DNA from: Caulobacter sp. CCUG 60055
GTDB lineage: Bacteria; Pseudomonadota; Alphaproteobacteria; Caulobacterales; Caulobacteraceae
Direction of reading: 5' to 3'
DNA length: 64,000 nt
NCBI RefSeq assembly: GCF_022750545.1
Contig: NZ_PUIC01000016.1
Span: 62,001 to 126,000 of the forward strand
The notes beneath the pieces were generated by a model, which was not told the DNA's origin, did not search any database, and saw nothing but the letters and a program-made list of their open reading frames with translations. The position numbers were made by a program, and so were the translations under genes. Shown one piece after another: positions 8,873-15,749 of this stretch (position 1 is the first letter of the stretch; each line of letters begins with the position of its first letter).

Positions 8873-9400
8873 TCAGCGACGGCGGACGGACGAGATGCTG
8901 TGGCCAAGGCCGAGCCGGCGCAGGTCGCTGACCGAGGAGGTCACGAACACGCAGCGGCCGCGATAGTTCGCGTCCCGGCATAGCTCCCAGCGGCCGCCGC
9001 GGACATGGATCGACAGCGCCCGGTCGTTCATGGGCGTGGCCGCCAGATTGGGAATGCTGTGGGACACGCGCAGCGCCCGGCCGCGCCAACCGAGATCGCT
9101 ATAGAGCGTCAGGCTGGCAGGACCATGCGGCGGCCGGTGGTGATGTCCCGGCGGATACGGCGGCGGCCGTGGCGCAGGGGGCCTGGGCGGCGGCGGTTTC
9201 GGACGCGGCGGTTGCGGCCGGGGCGGTTGAGGTCTCGGGGGCTGAGGCCTGGGCGGCTGAGGCTTGGGCGGCTGGATCTGCGGGCCGCCGGGGCCTTGCG
9301 GCGCGGGTTTGGTCTCAGGCGCCTGCGCCCCCGCTCCCGGCGCCCAAGCGGCGAGGACCGCCGCCAACGCCCACGCCGTCACAGAGCCGGCTCGCGCCAT
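8873..9400 (-). CDS. secreted beta/gamma-crystallin-fold protein with proline-rich linker
   Basis: A 175-residue exported protein. Residues 1-26 form a signal peptide ending A-G-A-Q-A. Next comes a linker of repeated PPRPQ units followed by a Pro/His-rich stretch. The C-terminal 80 residues resemble a beta/gamma-crystallin domain with two Greek-key motifs: TLYSDLGWRGRALRV and LCRDANYRGRCVFV, each followed by a closing strand with Ser (ALSIHV; SISSVRRR). In microbial homologues such domains bind calcium through N/D-N/D-X-X-S/T-S sites; only partial versions are visible here. The start at 9400 is chosen because a GGAAGG element lies about nine bases upstream. The role is unknown; an envelope or extracellular calcium-binding role is inferred. 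Confidence 0.72.
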   Translation of the reverse strand: MARAGSVTAWALAAVLAAWAPGAGAQAPETKPAPQGPGGPQIQPPKPQPPRPQPPRPQPPRPQPPRPKPPPPRPPAPRPPPYPPGHHHRPPHGPASLTLYSDLGWRGRALRVSHSIPNLAATPMNDRALSIHVRGGRWELCRDANYRGRCVFVTSSVSDLRRLGLGHSISSVRRR

Positions 9401-9485
9401 TCCGCGTGTCCTTCCCGTCATAGCAACGGCAGGATGCAAAGCCTCCAGGCTCGGCCCGTCAACTCAAAAAAACGCCGTTCTCCGA

Positions 9486-9767
9486 TCAGGCCAGCACGTC
9501 GGCGTGCTCCGGATGCCGGCGCAGCCAGGCCGCCGCATAGGCGCACAGCGGGACGATGAACAGTCCCTCGGCGCGGGCGTGGGCGACCACGCCCGCCATC
9601 AGCCGCCCGGCCGAACCCTTGCCGCGCAGGGCCGGCGGAGCCTCGACGTGCGGGATGATCAGCCGATGCCCTTCGCGCCGATAGTCGGCGAAGGCGGTCT
9701 GCCCCTCCTCGACCAGCTCGTAGCGGCTATGTGCGACATTGTCGGCGACGGGATTGGACTCGGTCAT
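9486..9767 (-). CDS. small GNAT-like N-acetyltransferase
   Basis: A 93-residue protein of the short GCN5-related acetyltransferase type (Acetyltransf_CG, YjdJ-like). It shows the order strand, strand, then acetyl-CoA-binding loop: RYELVEEGQTAFADYRREG, LIIPHVEAPPALRGKGSAGRLM (with the RGKGSAGRL pyrophosphate loop) and a C-terminal AEGLFIVPLCAYAAAWLRRHPE helix. Such proteins are small single-domain members whose substrates are mostly unknown. The ATG at 9767 is used; the longer upstream reading is antisense to the divergent lipoprotein gene. The 88-base gap to that gene should hold both promoters. Confidence 0.8.
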   Translation of the reverse strand: MTESNPVADNVAHSRYELVEEGQTAFADYRREGHRLIIPHVEAPPALRGKGSAGRLMAGVVAHARAEGLFIVPLCAYAAAWLRRHPEHADVLA

Positions 9768-9855
9768 GGAACCTCTTGCGGCGGCGGCCGCTTCCACAGC
9801 GCCCGCGTCAGGACTTAAGATGACACAACCAACGCCCGCAGGGAGGAGCGGTTTC

Positions 9856-10479
9856 ATGCGTCCAGCGCTCATCGTCGGAATGGCCTCGATCGCCGCGCTC
9901 GCGGTCGCCGGCTGCAACAAGAAGGAGGACGCGCAGAAGCCGGCCGAGCCGCAGGCGGCTGGAGCCGCCTCGCCCGCCGCGACCGCCCCGGCCTCCGCCT
10001 CAGCCTCCATCACGCAGCCTATGCGCAAGCCGGGCCTGTGGACCCAGACCATCACCATCAGCGACGGCGGCCTGACCCAGACCAGCAAGCTGTGCCTCGA
10101 CGAGGACTCCAGCGCCAAGCTGTCGATGTTCGGCCAGCAGATGAGCAAGGACGCCTGCGAGAAGAACGACCTGGCGCGAGGAGCGGACGGCTCGATCACC
10201 TTCTCGTCGGTGTGCGACATAGGCACGGGCGGCAAGACCACCACCACCGGCACGATGACCGGAGACTTCGCCAGCAAGTATCACGTGGTCGCCAAGACTT
10301 CGACCACCGGGGCCGAGGCGCCGCAGATGAACGGCTCGCGCACCCTCAACATCGACGCGGAATGGACCGGCCCCTGCCCGACCGGCTTCAAGCCCGGCGA
10401 CATGGAGATCGCCAAGGGCGTCAAGATCAACGTCCTGGCGATGAGCGCCAAGGGGGCGGCGGCCAAAAGCGGGCGCTGA
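9856..10479 (+). CDS. DUF3617 family lipoprotein
   Basis: A 207-residue lipoprotein. The signal peptide MRPALIVGMASIAALAVAG precedes Cys20 (lipobox A-V-A-G-C), followed by a Lys/Glu then Ala/Pro-rich linker. The remaining domain begins RKPGLWTQTITI and has the paired cysteines and the T-T-G-T-M-T-G-D-F repeats of the DUF3617 family, whose members are found in many proteobacteria and have no assigned function. The ATG at 9856 is preferred over earlier in-frame codons because GGGAGGAG lies just upstream and the signal peptide starts there. A hairpin follows the gene. It probably resides in the periplasm attached to a membrane. Confidence 0.83.
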   Translation: MRPALIVGMASIAALAVAGCNKKEDAQKPAEPQAAGAASPAATAPASASASITQPMRKPGLWTQTITISDGGLTQTSKLCLDEDSSAKLSMFGQQMSKDACEKNDLARGADGSITFSSVCDIGTGGKTTTTGTMTGDFASKYHVVAKTSTTGAEAPQMNGSRTLNIDAEWTGPCPTGFKPGDMEIAKGVKINVLAMSAKGAAAKSGR

Positions 10480-10514
10480 CCGCGCCTTCACCTCAAGAGC
10501 CCCGCTCACGCCAA

Positions 10515-10545
10515 ATCCCGGAAAGCCCCTGCGGGCTTCCGGGAT
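10515..10545. terminator. hairpin between converging genes
   Basis: Arms ATCCCGGAA(A)GCCC and GGGCTTCCGGGAT form a 13-bp stem with one bulged A and a four-base loop. There is no long T tract. It lies 35 bases after the lipoprotein stop and 16 bases after the thiolase stop on the other strand, so it could end transcription in both directions. Confidence 0.55.
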
Positions 10546-10560
10546 GACCGTAGGCGATCC

Positions 10561-11748
10561 TTAGACCAGCTCCACCGCCATGGCGACGGCTTCGCCGCCG
10601 CCGATGCACAGCGCGCCGACGCCGCGCTTGCCGCCGCGCGCTTCCAACGCCGACAACAAGGTGGCCAGGATGCGCGCGCCCGAGGCGCCGATCGGGTGGC
10701 CGAGGGCGCAGGCGCCGCCGTTGACGTTGATCTTGTCGCGGGGAATGGCCAGTTCCTGCTGAGCGATCATCGCCACCACGGCGAAGGCCTCGTTGATCTC
10801 GAACAGATCGACGTCGTCGACGCTCCAGCCGGCCTTCTTCAAGGCCTTCTGGATGGCGGGCACCGGCGCGGTGGTGAACAGGGCCGGCTCATGCGCGTGG
10901 GCGGCGTGGCTGACCACCTTGGCGACCACGTTCAGGCCCAGCTTCTCGGCGACCGAGGCCCGGGTCATGACCAGGGCGGCGGCCCCGTCGCTGATCGAGG
11001 CGGCGTTGGCGGCGGTGATGCCGCCGTCGCGGGCGAAGGCCGGGTTCAGGGTCGGGATCTTGGCCGGATCGGCCTTGAGCGGCTGCTCGTCGCGAGAGAC
11101 GGTCTCGACGCCCTTGCGGGTCTTGACCTCGACCGCCGTGATCTCACGGTCGAAGGCGCCGCTCTCCACCGCCTTCCTGGCGCGGTTCAGGGTCTCGATG
11201 GCGTAGGCGTCCATCGCCTCGCGCGTGAACTGATACTGCGCCGCCGACTCCTCGGCGAAGGCGCCCATCAGCTTGCCGGGAGTGTAGGCGTCCTCCAGAC
11301 CGTCCAGGTACATGCTGTCGCTGACCGTGTCGTGGCCGATGCGGGCGCCGCCGCGATGCTTGGCCAGCAGGTACGGCGCGTTGGTCATGCTCTCCATGCC
11401 GCCGGCGACGATGACGTCGACGCTGCCGGCCGCCAGGGCGTCGTGCGCCATGATCGCCGCCTGCATGCCCGAGCCGCACATCTTGTTGACCGTGGTGGCC
11501 TCGACCGACTTGGGCAAGCCCGCGGCCAGCGCCGCCTGGCGCGCCGGCGCTTGGCCCAGGCCCGCCGGCAACACGCAGCCCATGACGATCTGCTCGACCT
11601 GGTCGCCGGAGACGCCGGCCCGTTCGAGGGCGGCCTTCACCGCCGCCGCGCCGAGGTCCGTCGCCTTGACGGGGGACAGCGCGCCCTGGAAGCCGCCCAT
11701 CGGCGTGCGGGCGTAGGAAGCGATGACGACGGGATCGGCGGCGGACAT
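10561..11748 (-). CDS. acetyl-CoA C-acetyltransferase (thiolase)
   Basis: A 395-residue thiolase, which condenses two acetyl-CoA to acetoacetyl-CoA or runs the reverse cleavage. The nucleophilic Cys is in VNKMCGSGMQAA, the acid/base His in NVNGGACALGHPIGASGAR, and the second Cys in GALCIGGGEAVAM. All three positions of a biosynthetic/degradative thiolase are intact, and the length fits the AtoB/PhaA type. No PHA or ketone-degradation genes are adjacent, so the pathway is not settled; central acyl-CoA metabolism or polyhydroxybutyrate synthesis is possible. The ATG at 11748 begins MSAADPVVIASYARTP. The thioesterase gene lies 29 bases upstream on the same strand, so both may be cotranscribed. 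Confidence 0.93.
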   Translation of the reverse strand: MSAADPVVIASYARTPMGGFQGALSPVKATDLGAAAVKAALERAGVSGDQVEQIVMGCVLPAGLGQAPARQAALAAGLPKSVEATTVNKMCGSGMQAAIMAHDALAAGSVDVIVAGGMESMTNAPYLLAKHRGGARIGHDTVSDSMYLDGLEDAYTPGKLMGAFAEESAAQYQFTREAMDAYAIETLNRARKAVESGAFDREITAVEVKTRKGVETVSRDEQPLKADPAKIPTLNPAFARDGGITAANAASISDGAAALVMTRASVAEKLGLNVVAKVVSHAAHAHEPALFTTAPVPAIQKALKKAGWSVDDVDLFEINEAFAVVAMIAQQELAIPRDKINVNGGACALGHPIGASGARILATLLSALEARGGKRGVGALCIGGGEAVAMAVELV

Positions 11749-11777
11749 GACAGGGACTCCTTGGAAAAGCGGGCGGA

Positions 11778-12674
11778 CTAAACAGCAGGCCGTGCGGGTC
11801 TGGCAAGCAGCTTGCGCTGCTGGCGGGCCGTGGCCAGCAGACGGCCGTCGCGCGACCACAGCTCGGCGTCGTCGAGCGCCCAGCCCTCGGCCCCCAGGCG
11901 CCAGTCTCGGGTCCTGAACACGACCAGCGCGAAATCGTCGCGAGCCTCCAGCCGGTCGAGGGCGGCGGTGAAGTCGACGCGTAGGTCGACGCTGACATTG
12001 GGATGCGGCCGGTCGGCCGCCATGAAGAACGAAGGAAATATGCCGTCGAGCAGGAAGCAGGCCGCGCGGGCGTCCAGCGGCTGGCCCTTCACCCGCATCC
12101 AGCATTTAAGGACCGGCTCCGCATCGCCGCCGAACGGCGTGGCCCGCGACGCCCAGCGATAGTCGATGGCGCGGGTGAAGTGCGGCTTGAACCCGTCTGG
12201 CAATGGAACGTCGCCGCACGCCTCGGGCGGCGGGACGTCGGGCATGGCCTCCAGGAACCCGACCTCGGCGGAGGCCGCCCCGAAACTGGCCTGCCCGGCG
12301 ATGCGCAGGCGCTCGCCCTGACGCCCCCTGAACGCGGCGAAGGCGGCCGATCGACCGGCGCGCAGCACCTCGACCGTCAAGGCCATGGGGGCGAAGGCCG
12401 GCGACGACAGGAACTGGATCGACAGGCCGCGCGGCGGCTGCGGCGCGCCCAGGACCTCGACGGAGGCGGCCAGGGCCAGCGCCGCCAGATAGCCGCCGTT
12501 CGGGCCGCCCGCTTCCGGCGCGGCGGCCGAGGCGGCGTTCGAAAGATGCGGCGGGAGGTCGACAAGGACCGTCCCGCCGCGCCCGATCGAAAGGGCCAGT
12601 TCACCGGAGCGCAACTGAAGCGCCGTGGCGAAGGACTCCGCCGTCGCGAAAGCCGCCGCATCGTCCATCGTCAT
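11778..12674 (-). CDS. acyl-CoA thioesterase, double hot-dog (TesB-like) family
   Basis: A 298-residue protein with the architecture of double hot-dog acyl-CoA thioesterases. The N-terminal domain has the segment GGPNGGYLAALALAASVEVL (central helix) and a strand region PRGLSIQFLSSPAFAP; the C-terminal domain repeats the pattern with FPSFFMAADRPHPNVSVDLRVDF. It probably hydrolyses a medium- or short-chain acyl-CoA. The gene is divergent from an HxlR regulator, with an inverted repeat between them, so it is the likely regulated target. It precedes the thiolase on the same strand. The substrate cannot be assigned. The first ATG gives MTMDDAAAFAT; the second Met is two codons later. Confidence 0.8.
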   Translation of the reverse strand: MTMDDAAAFATAESFATALQLRSGELALSIGRGGTVLVDLPPHLSNAASAAAPEAGGPNGGYLAALALAASVEVLGAPQPPRGLSIQFLSSPAFAPMALTVEVLRAGRSAAFAAFRGRQGERLRIAGQASFGAASAEVGFLEAMPDVPPPEACGDVPLPDGFKPHFTRAIDYRWASRATPFGGDAEPVLKCWMRVKGQPLDARAACFLLDGIFPSFFMAADRPHPNVSVDLRVDFTAALDRLEARDDFALVVFRTRDWRLGAEGWALDDAELWSRDGRLLATARQQRKLLARPARPAV

Positions 12675-12690
12675 AAATCCTCGACTCGTC

Positions 12691-12707
12691 AGTTGCGATT
12701 AGCAACT
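12691..12707. promoter_or_regulatory. inverted repeat between thioesterase and HxlR genes
   Basis: AGTTGC (12691-12696) and GCAACT (12702-12707) form a perfect 6-bp inverted repeat around GATTA. The site lies 17 bases upstream of the thioesterase start and 65 bases upstream of the hxlR-family start, in the shared promoter. HxlR/MarR-type winged-helix dimers bind such short symmetric sites, so it may mediate repression of both genes. Confidence 0.5.
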
Positions 12708-12771
12708 TACATGGACAGTTCTCAAAAGCAACCCTCTTGCGTTCCGTCGCGGAACCGCGCAGGCTGACCGG

Positions 12772-13278
12772 ATGGGACGCACCGCGAACTATTCTGACCA
12801 GGCCTGCTCGGTGGCCGCGACGCTGGAGGTGATCGGCGATCCCTGGACCCTGCTGATCATCCGTGACGCCTTTCGCGGGCTGCGCCGCTTCGAGCAATGG
12901 CAAGAGAGCCTCGGCGTCGCCCGCAACGTGCTGGCCGCCCGCCTCAAGAGCCTGGTCGCCCAGGGGGTTCTGGAGGCCCGGCTCTATAACGAACGCCCGC
13001 CCCGCCGCGAATACGTCCTGACCGCCAAGGGCCGCGACCTGCAGCCGGTGCTGCTGGCCATGCTGGGCTGGGGCGACAAGCACGTCTACGGCCCCGAGCG
13101 CGCGCCGGTGCGGTTCGTCCACAAGGGCTGCGGCCAGCCGTTCGTCGCGCGCACCGCCTGCGCCCATTGCGGGGAAATCGTCGGGCCGCGCGACCTCGCC
13201 CCCCTGCCCGCCCCTGCCGACGCCATGACCGTCGGACAGGCCTTCGCGCTGAACGAGGCCGAGAAGGCGACGGCTTGA
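12772..13278 (+). CDS. HxlR family transcriptional regulator
   Basis: A 168-residue winged-helix regulator. The HxlR domain runs from about residue 10 to 105, with C-S-V-A-A-T-L-E-V-I-G-D-P-W-T-L-L-I-I-R at its start and RFEQWQESLGVARNVLAARLKSL as the recognition region. HxlR proteins sense small molecules or redox state, often through the conserved N-terminal Cys. The C-terminal tail adds C-G at HKGCGQPF and CAHC, which could bind zinc, an extension beyond the core domain. It is transcribed away from the thioesterase across an inverted repeat. Regulation of that gene (and the thiolase behind it) is inferred from position. Confidence 0.88.
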   Translation: MGRTANYSDQACSVAATLEVIGDPWTLLIIRDAFRGLRRFEQWQESLGVARNVLAARLKSLVAQGVLEARLYNERPPRREYVLTAKGRDLQPVLLAMLGWGDKHVYGPERAPVRFVHKGCGQPFVARTACAHCGEIVGPRDLAPLPAPADAMTVGQAFALNEAEKATA

Positions 13279-13560
13279 GCCGCTATCGCTTCCATGTCCA
13301 CCGCCGTCGCCCGGCCTATCGGCTGGTCACGGCCGCGACCTTTCCGCCCGAGGGCCGGATACTATGCGCGCGGACTAATCTGGGCCGACTACCCCGCGAC
13401 CTTTCCGCCCGAGGGCCGGATCGAGGACTGGAGCTTCACCCGCGAGCGCGACGCCGCCGACGTCAACGCCGACGTCCGCCGCATGGTCGACGAGACCGGC
13501 TACTGCCTGTTCAAGATCGGCTGCCGCTTCGACGAAATCGACGACGGCGCCGCCGGTTGA
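13275..13560 (+). pseudogene. broken or alternatively framed small ORF with duplicated segment
   Basis: A TTG at 13275 overlaps the stop of the HxlR gene (TTGA) and opens a frame reading SRYRFHVHRRRPAYRLVTAA-TFPPEGR, then loses sense. A second frame from 13294 reads in its C-terminal half WADYPATFPPEGRIEDWSFTRERD...DETGYCLFKIGCRF, which looks protein-like. Both frames contain the peptide ATFPPEGR because a 28-bp segment occurs twice, 61 bases apart. Joining the first N-terminus to the second C-terminus at the repeat gives a plausible protein of about 74 residues. The simplest reading is a frameshifting 61-bp insertion; a real 88-residue protein from 13294 is the alternative. Function unknown. 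Confidence 0.45.
13333..13421. repeat. exact 28-bp direct repeat, 61-bp offset
   Basis: Copies at 13333-13360 and 13394-13421 are identical, starting CCGCGACCTTTCC and ending GGGCCGGAT. The 33 bases between them do not match the sequence before the first copy, so this is not a simple tandem duplication of the whole 61-bp unit. Confidence 0.85.
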
Positions 13561-13566
13561 CCGGCG

Positions 13567-14742
13567 TCAGGCCAGGGCCGCCGTCGTGCCGGCGATGAAG
13601 CCGCCGCCAAGCACGCGCTCGCCGTCGGCCGGGTCGTAGAGCACGCAGGCCTGGCCGGGCGAAACGCCCTCCTCCGGCCCGTCGAACGCCACCAGGGGGC
13701 CGTCCGCGCCGCCCGGGACCAACCGCGCCGGAGCCGGCTCGCGGGTCGAGCGCACCCGGGCCAGCACCGCCTGGCCGTCCGCCGCCGCCGCGTCGATCGT
13801 CGGCTGGTCGCCGAGCCAGTTGATTTCCTTCAGGCTCAGCGAGCGGGTCAGCAGCGCCTCGCGCGGGCCGACGATCACCTCGCGCCTGTCGGCGTCCAGC
13901 CGCACCACGAACAGCGGCTCGCCGACGGCGATGTTCAACCCCCGGCGCTGGCCGACCGTGTAGCGGGTCACGCCGTCGTGGCGGCCCAGCACGCGCCCGT
14001 CCAGGTGGACGATGTCGCCGGGGATCGCGCCCTGCGGACGCAGGCGGTCGATCAGAGTGACGTACTTGCCTTCCGGCACGAAACAGATGTCCTGGCTGTC
14101 GGGCTTGGTCGCGACATTGAGGCCGATTTCACCAGCGACGCGGCGCACTTCGGTCTTGGGCAGGCCGCCGAGCGGGAAGCGCACGAAATCGAGCTGTTCA
14201 CGGGTGGTGGCGAACAGGAAATAGCTCTGGTCCCGCGTCGGATCGACGGCGCGATGCAACTGCGCCCCCGTCGGCGTGGCGATGCGCCGGACATAGTGCC
14301 CGGTCGCCATGGCCTGGGCGCCCAGGTCGCGGGCGGTGTCGAGCAGGTCGCGGAACTTGACGGTCTGATTGCAGCGCACGCAGGGGATCGGCGTCTCGCC
14401 GCGCAGGTAGCTGTCGGCGAAATCCTCGATCACCTCCTGGCGAAAGCGGCTTTCATAGTCGAGCACGTAGTGCGGCATGCCGATCATGTCGGCGGCCGTA
14501 CGGGCGTCGTGGATGTCCTGGCCGGCGCAGCAGGCGCCCTTCTTCTGGATCGCCGCGCCGTGATCGTAGAGCTGCAGGGTCACGCCGACGACGTCGTAGC
14601 CCGCCTGTTTGAGCAGGGCCGCAGTGACGGTCGAATCGACGCCGCCCGACATGGCGACCACCACGCGGGTTCCCTTGGGCAGATTGACGGCCCGGTCCGC
14701 CGCCTCCACGGCGGCGTCCATCACGGCGATATCGAGCGACAT
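13567..14742 (-). CDS. mnmA: tRNA-specific 2-thiouridylase MnmA
   Basis: A 391-residue enzyme that thiolates U34 of the wobble position in tRNA-Lys, -Glu and -Gln, using ATP and a sulphur relay. The PP-loop is SGGVDSTV at residues 34-41. The catalytic cysteines sit in [13 protein letters not shown] and in the [11 protein letters not shown] segment. Other family signatures are [13 protein letters not shown] and [14 protein letters not shown]. The ATG at 14742 is chosen over an upstream in-frame TTG at 14763; both would give the same domain. The protein is a little longer than E. coli MnmA because of its N-terminus. Confidence 0.96.
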   Translation of the reverse strand: MSLDIAVMDAAVEAADRAVNLPKGTRVVVAMSGGVDSTVTAALLKQAGYDVVGVTLQLYDHGAAIQKKGACCAGQDIHDARTAADMIGMPHYVLDYESRFRQEVIEDFADSYLRGETPIPCVRCNQTVKFRDLLDTARDLGAQAMATGHYVRRIATPTGAQLHRAVDPTRDQSYFLFATTREQLDFVRFPLGGLPKTEVRRVAGEIGLNVATKPDSQDICFVPEGKYVTLIDRLRPQGAIPGDIVHLDGRVLGRHDGVTRYTVGQRRGLNIAVGEPLFVVRLDADRREVIVGPREALLTRSLSLKEINWLGDQPTIDAAAADGQAVLARVRSTREPAPARLVPGGADGPLVAFDGPEEGVSPGQACVLYDPADGERVLGGGFIAGTTAALA

Positions 14743-14818
14743 AAGCGGTAACGTCCTGATCAAGGACGCTATTTAGAGCCTCGCCGTCGAAATTGCGAGA
14801 TCGCCCCGCCCTTTCGGC

Positions 14819-15745
14819 TCAGCGCAGGAAGTTGAGCAGCGACGAGCCCTGCAGCATCGAGAACACCTGGGCCGAGGCCTGGACCTGGAGCTGGGCCTGC
14901 TGGAGCTTGGTGACGGCGTCGGCCATGTTCACGTCGGTGACGTCGCCGATCATGCCGGTCAGCATGGTCTGGCGGGCGACCTGAGTCTTCTGCGAACCGT
15001 CGGCGCGGTTCTGGATCAGGCCGTTCTGGGCGGCGGCGTTGGTGAGGCCGGAGCGGACCCCGTCGAACACCGCCAGCTGCCCCTGCAGGAAGGTGCGCTG
15101 CGCCGGGGTCAGCTGGCCGCTGAACGGGCCGCCCGGCCCTTGGGCGAAGCTCTGCACCGCCTTGAAGGCGTTGAACAGGTTCGTGCCCAGGCCGTCGGCC
15201 AGGAAGCCGGTCTGGATGGTGGTCGACTCGTCCAGCTGGCTGGTCGGCGTCAGGTTGTCGTTCTGGAACAGCGAGGCGACCGAAGGCGCCGCCGTCAGGT
15301 CCGACATCTGGGTCGCCGTCACCGGCTGGGTGTTCACCTGGCCGCCGGCGAACAGGTAGCGGCCCTGGAACTTGGAGTTCAAACCGCTGACCGCATTGTT
15401 GAACTGGGCCCCGAGGTCACCCATCACCGAGTCGCCCTTGTCGGCGGCCAGGGCGTTGGCGATGGCCTGCCGGGCGGCCTGGGCGGCGTCGGCGATGCTG
15501 TTGAGGGCCAGGTCCTGAGACTGAAGCTTGGCCGAGAGAATCTTGCCCTGGTCGATGAAGGTGTCGACCCGGCTCTTGACCGACTGGGCGGCCGCCAGGG
15601 TCTCGGCGTCGTTGGCGTAGCCCTTGAGGTCGCTGGCGACCTTGCCGCTCGAGACCTGATTGTTGGCCTGCGACTGATTGAACTGCGCCCGCATCAGATT
15701 GGCCAGGATGCTGGAATAGTTGGCGTTGGTGGCTACCCGGTTCAT
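14819..15745 (-). CDS. flgL: flagellar hook-associated protein FlgL
   Basis: A 308-residue flagellin-fold protein, shorter than flagellin. It starts MNRVATNANYSSILANLMRAQ and has the N-terminal D0/D1 helices with NNQVSSGKVASDLKGYANDAETL, a variable centre, and a C-terminal helix pair ending FSMLQGSSLLNFLR. FlgL (HAP3) joins the hook cap region to the filament. It starts four bases after the flgK stop, on the same strand and in the same order as in other flagella, so the pair is one unit read from the divergent sigma-54 promoter at about 18018. Secretion through the flagellar export gate is implied by the N-terminus. Confidence 0.9.
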   Translation of the reverse strand: MNRVATNANYSSILANLMRAQFNQSQANNQVSSGKVASDLKGYANDAETLAAAQSVKSRVDTFIDQGKILSAKLQSQDLALNSIADAAQAARQAIANALAADKGDSVMGDLGAQFNNAVSGLNSKFQGRYLFAGGQVNTQPVTATQMSDLTAAPSVASLFQNDNLTPTSQLDESTTIQTGFLADGLGTNLFNAFKAVQSFAQGPGGPFSGQLTPAQRTFLQGQLAVFDGVRSGLTNAAAQNGLIQNRADGSQKTQVARQTMLTGMIGDVTDVNMADAVTKLQQAQLQVQASAQVFSMLQGSSLLNFLR

Positions 15746-15749
15746 GGCG

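Noticed and set aside
9165-9300. Possible CRISPR or tandem DNA repeat
   Set aside because: The repetition is of Pro-rich codons within the crystallin-fold gene linker; there are no spacers of constant size.
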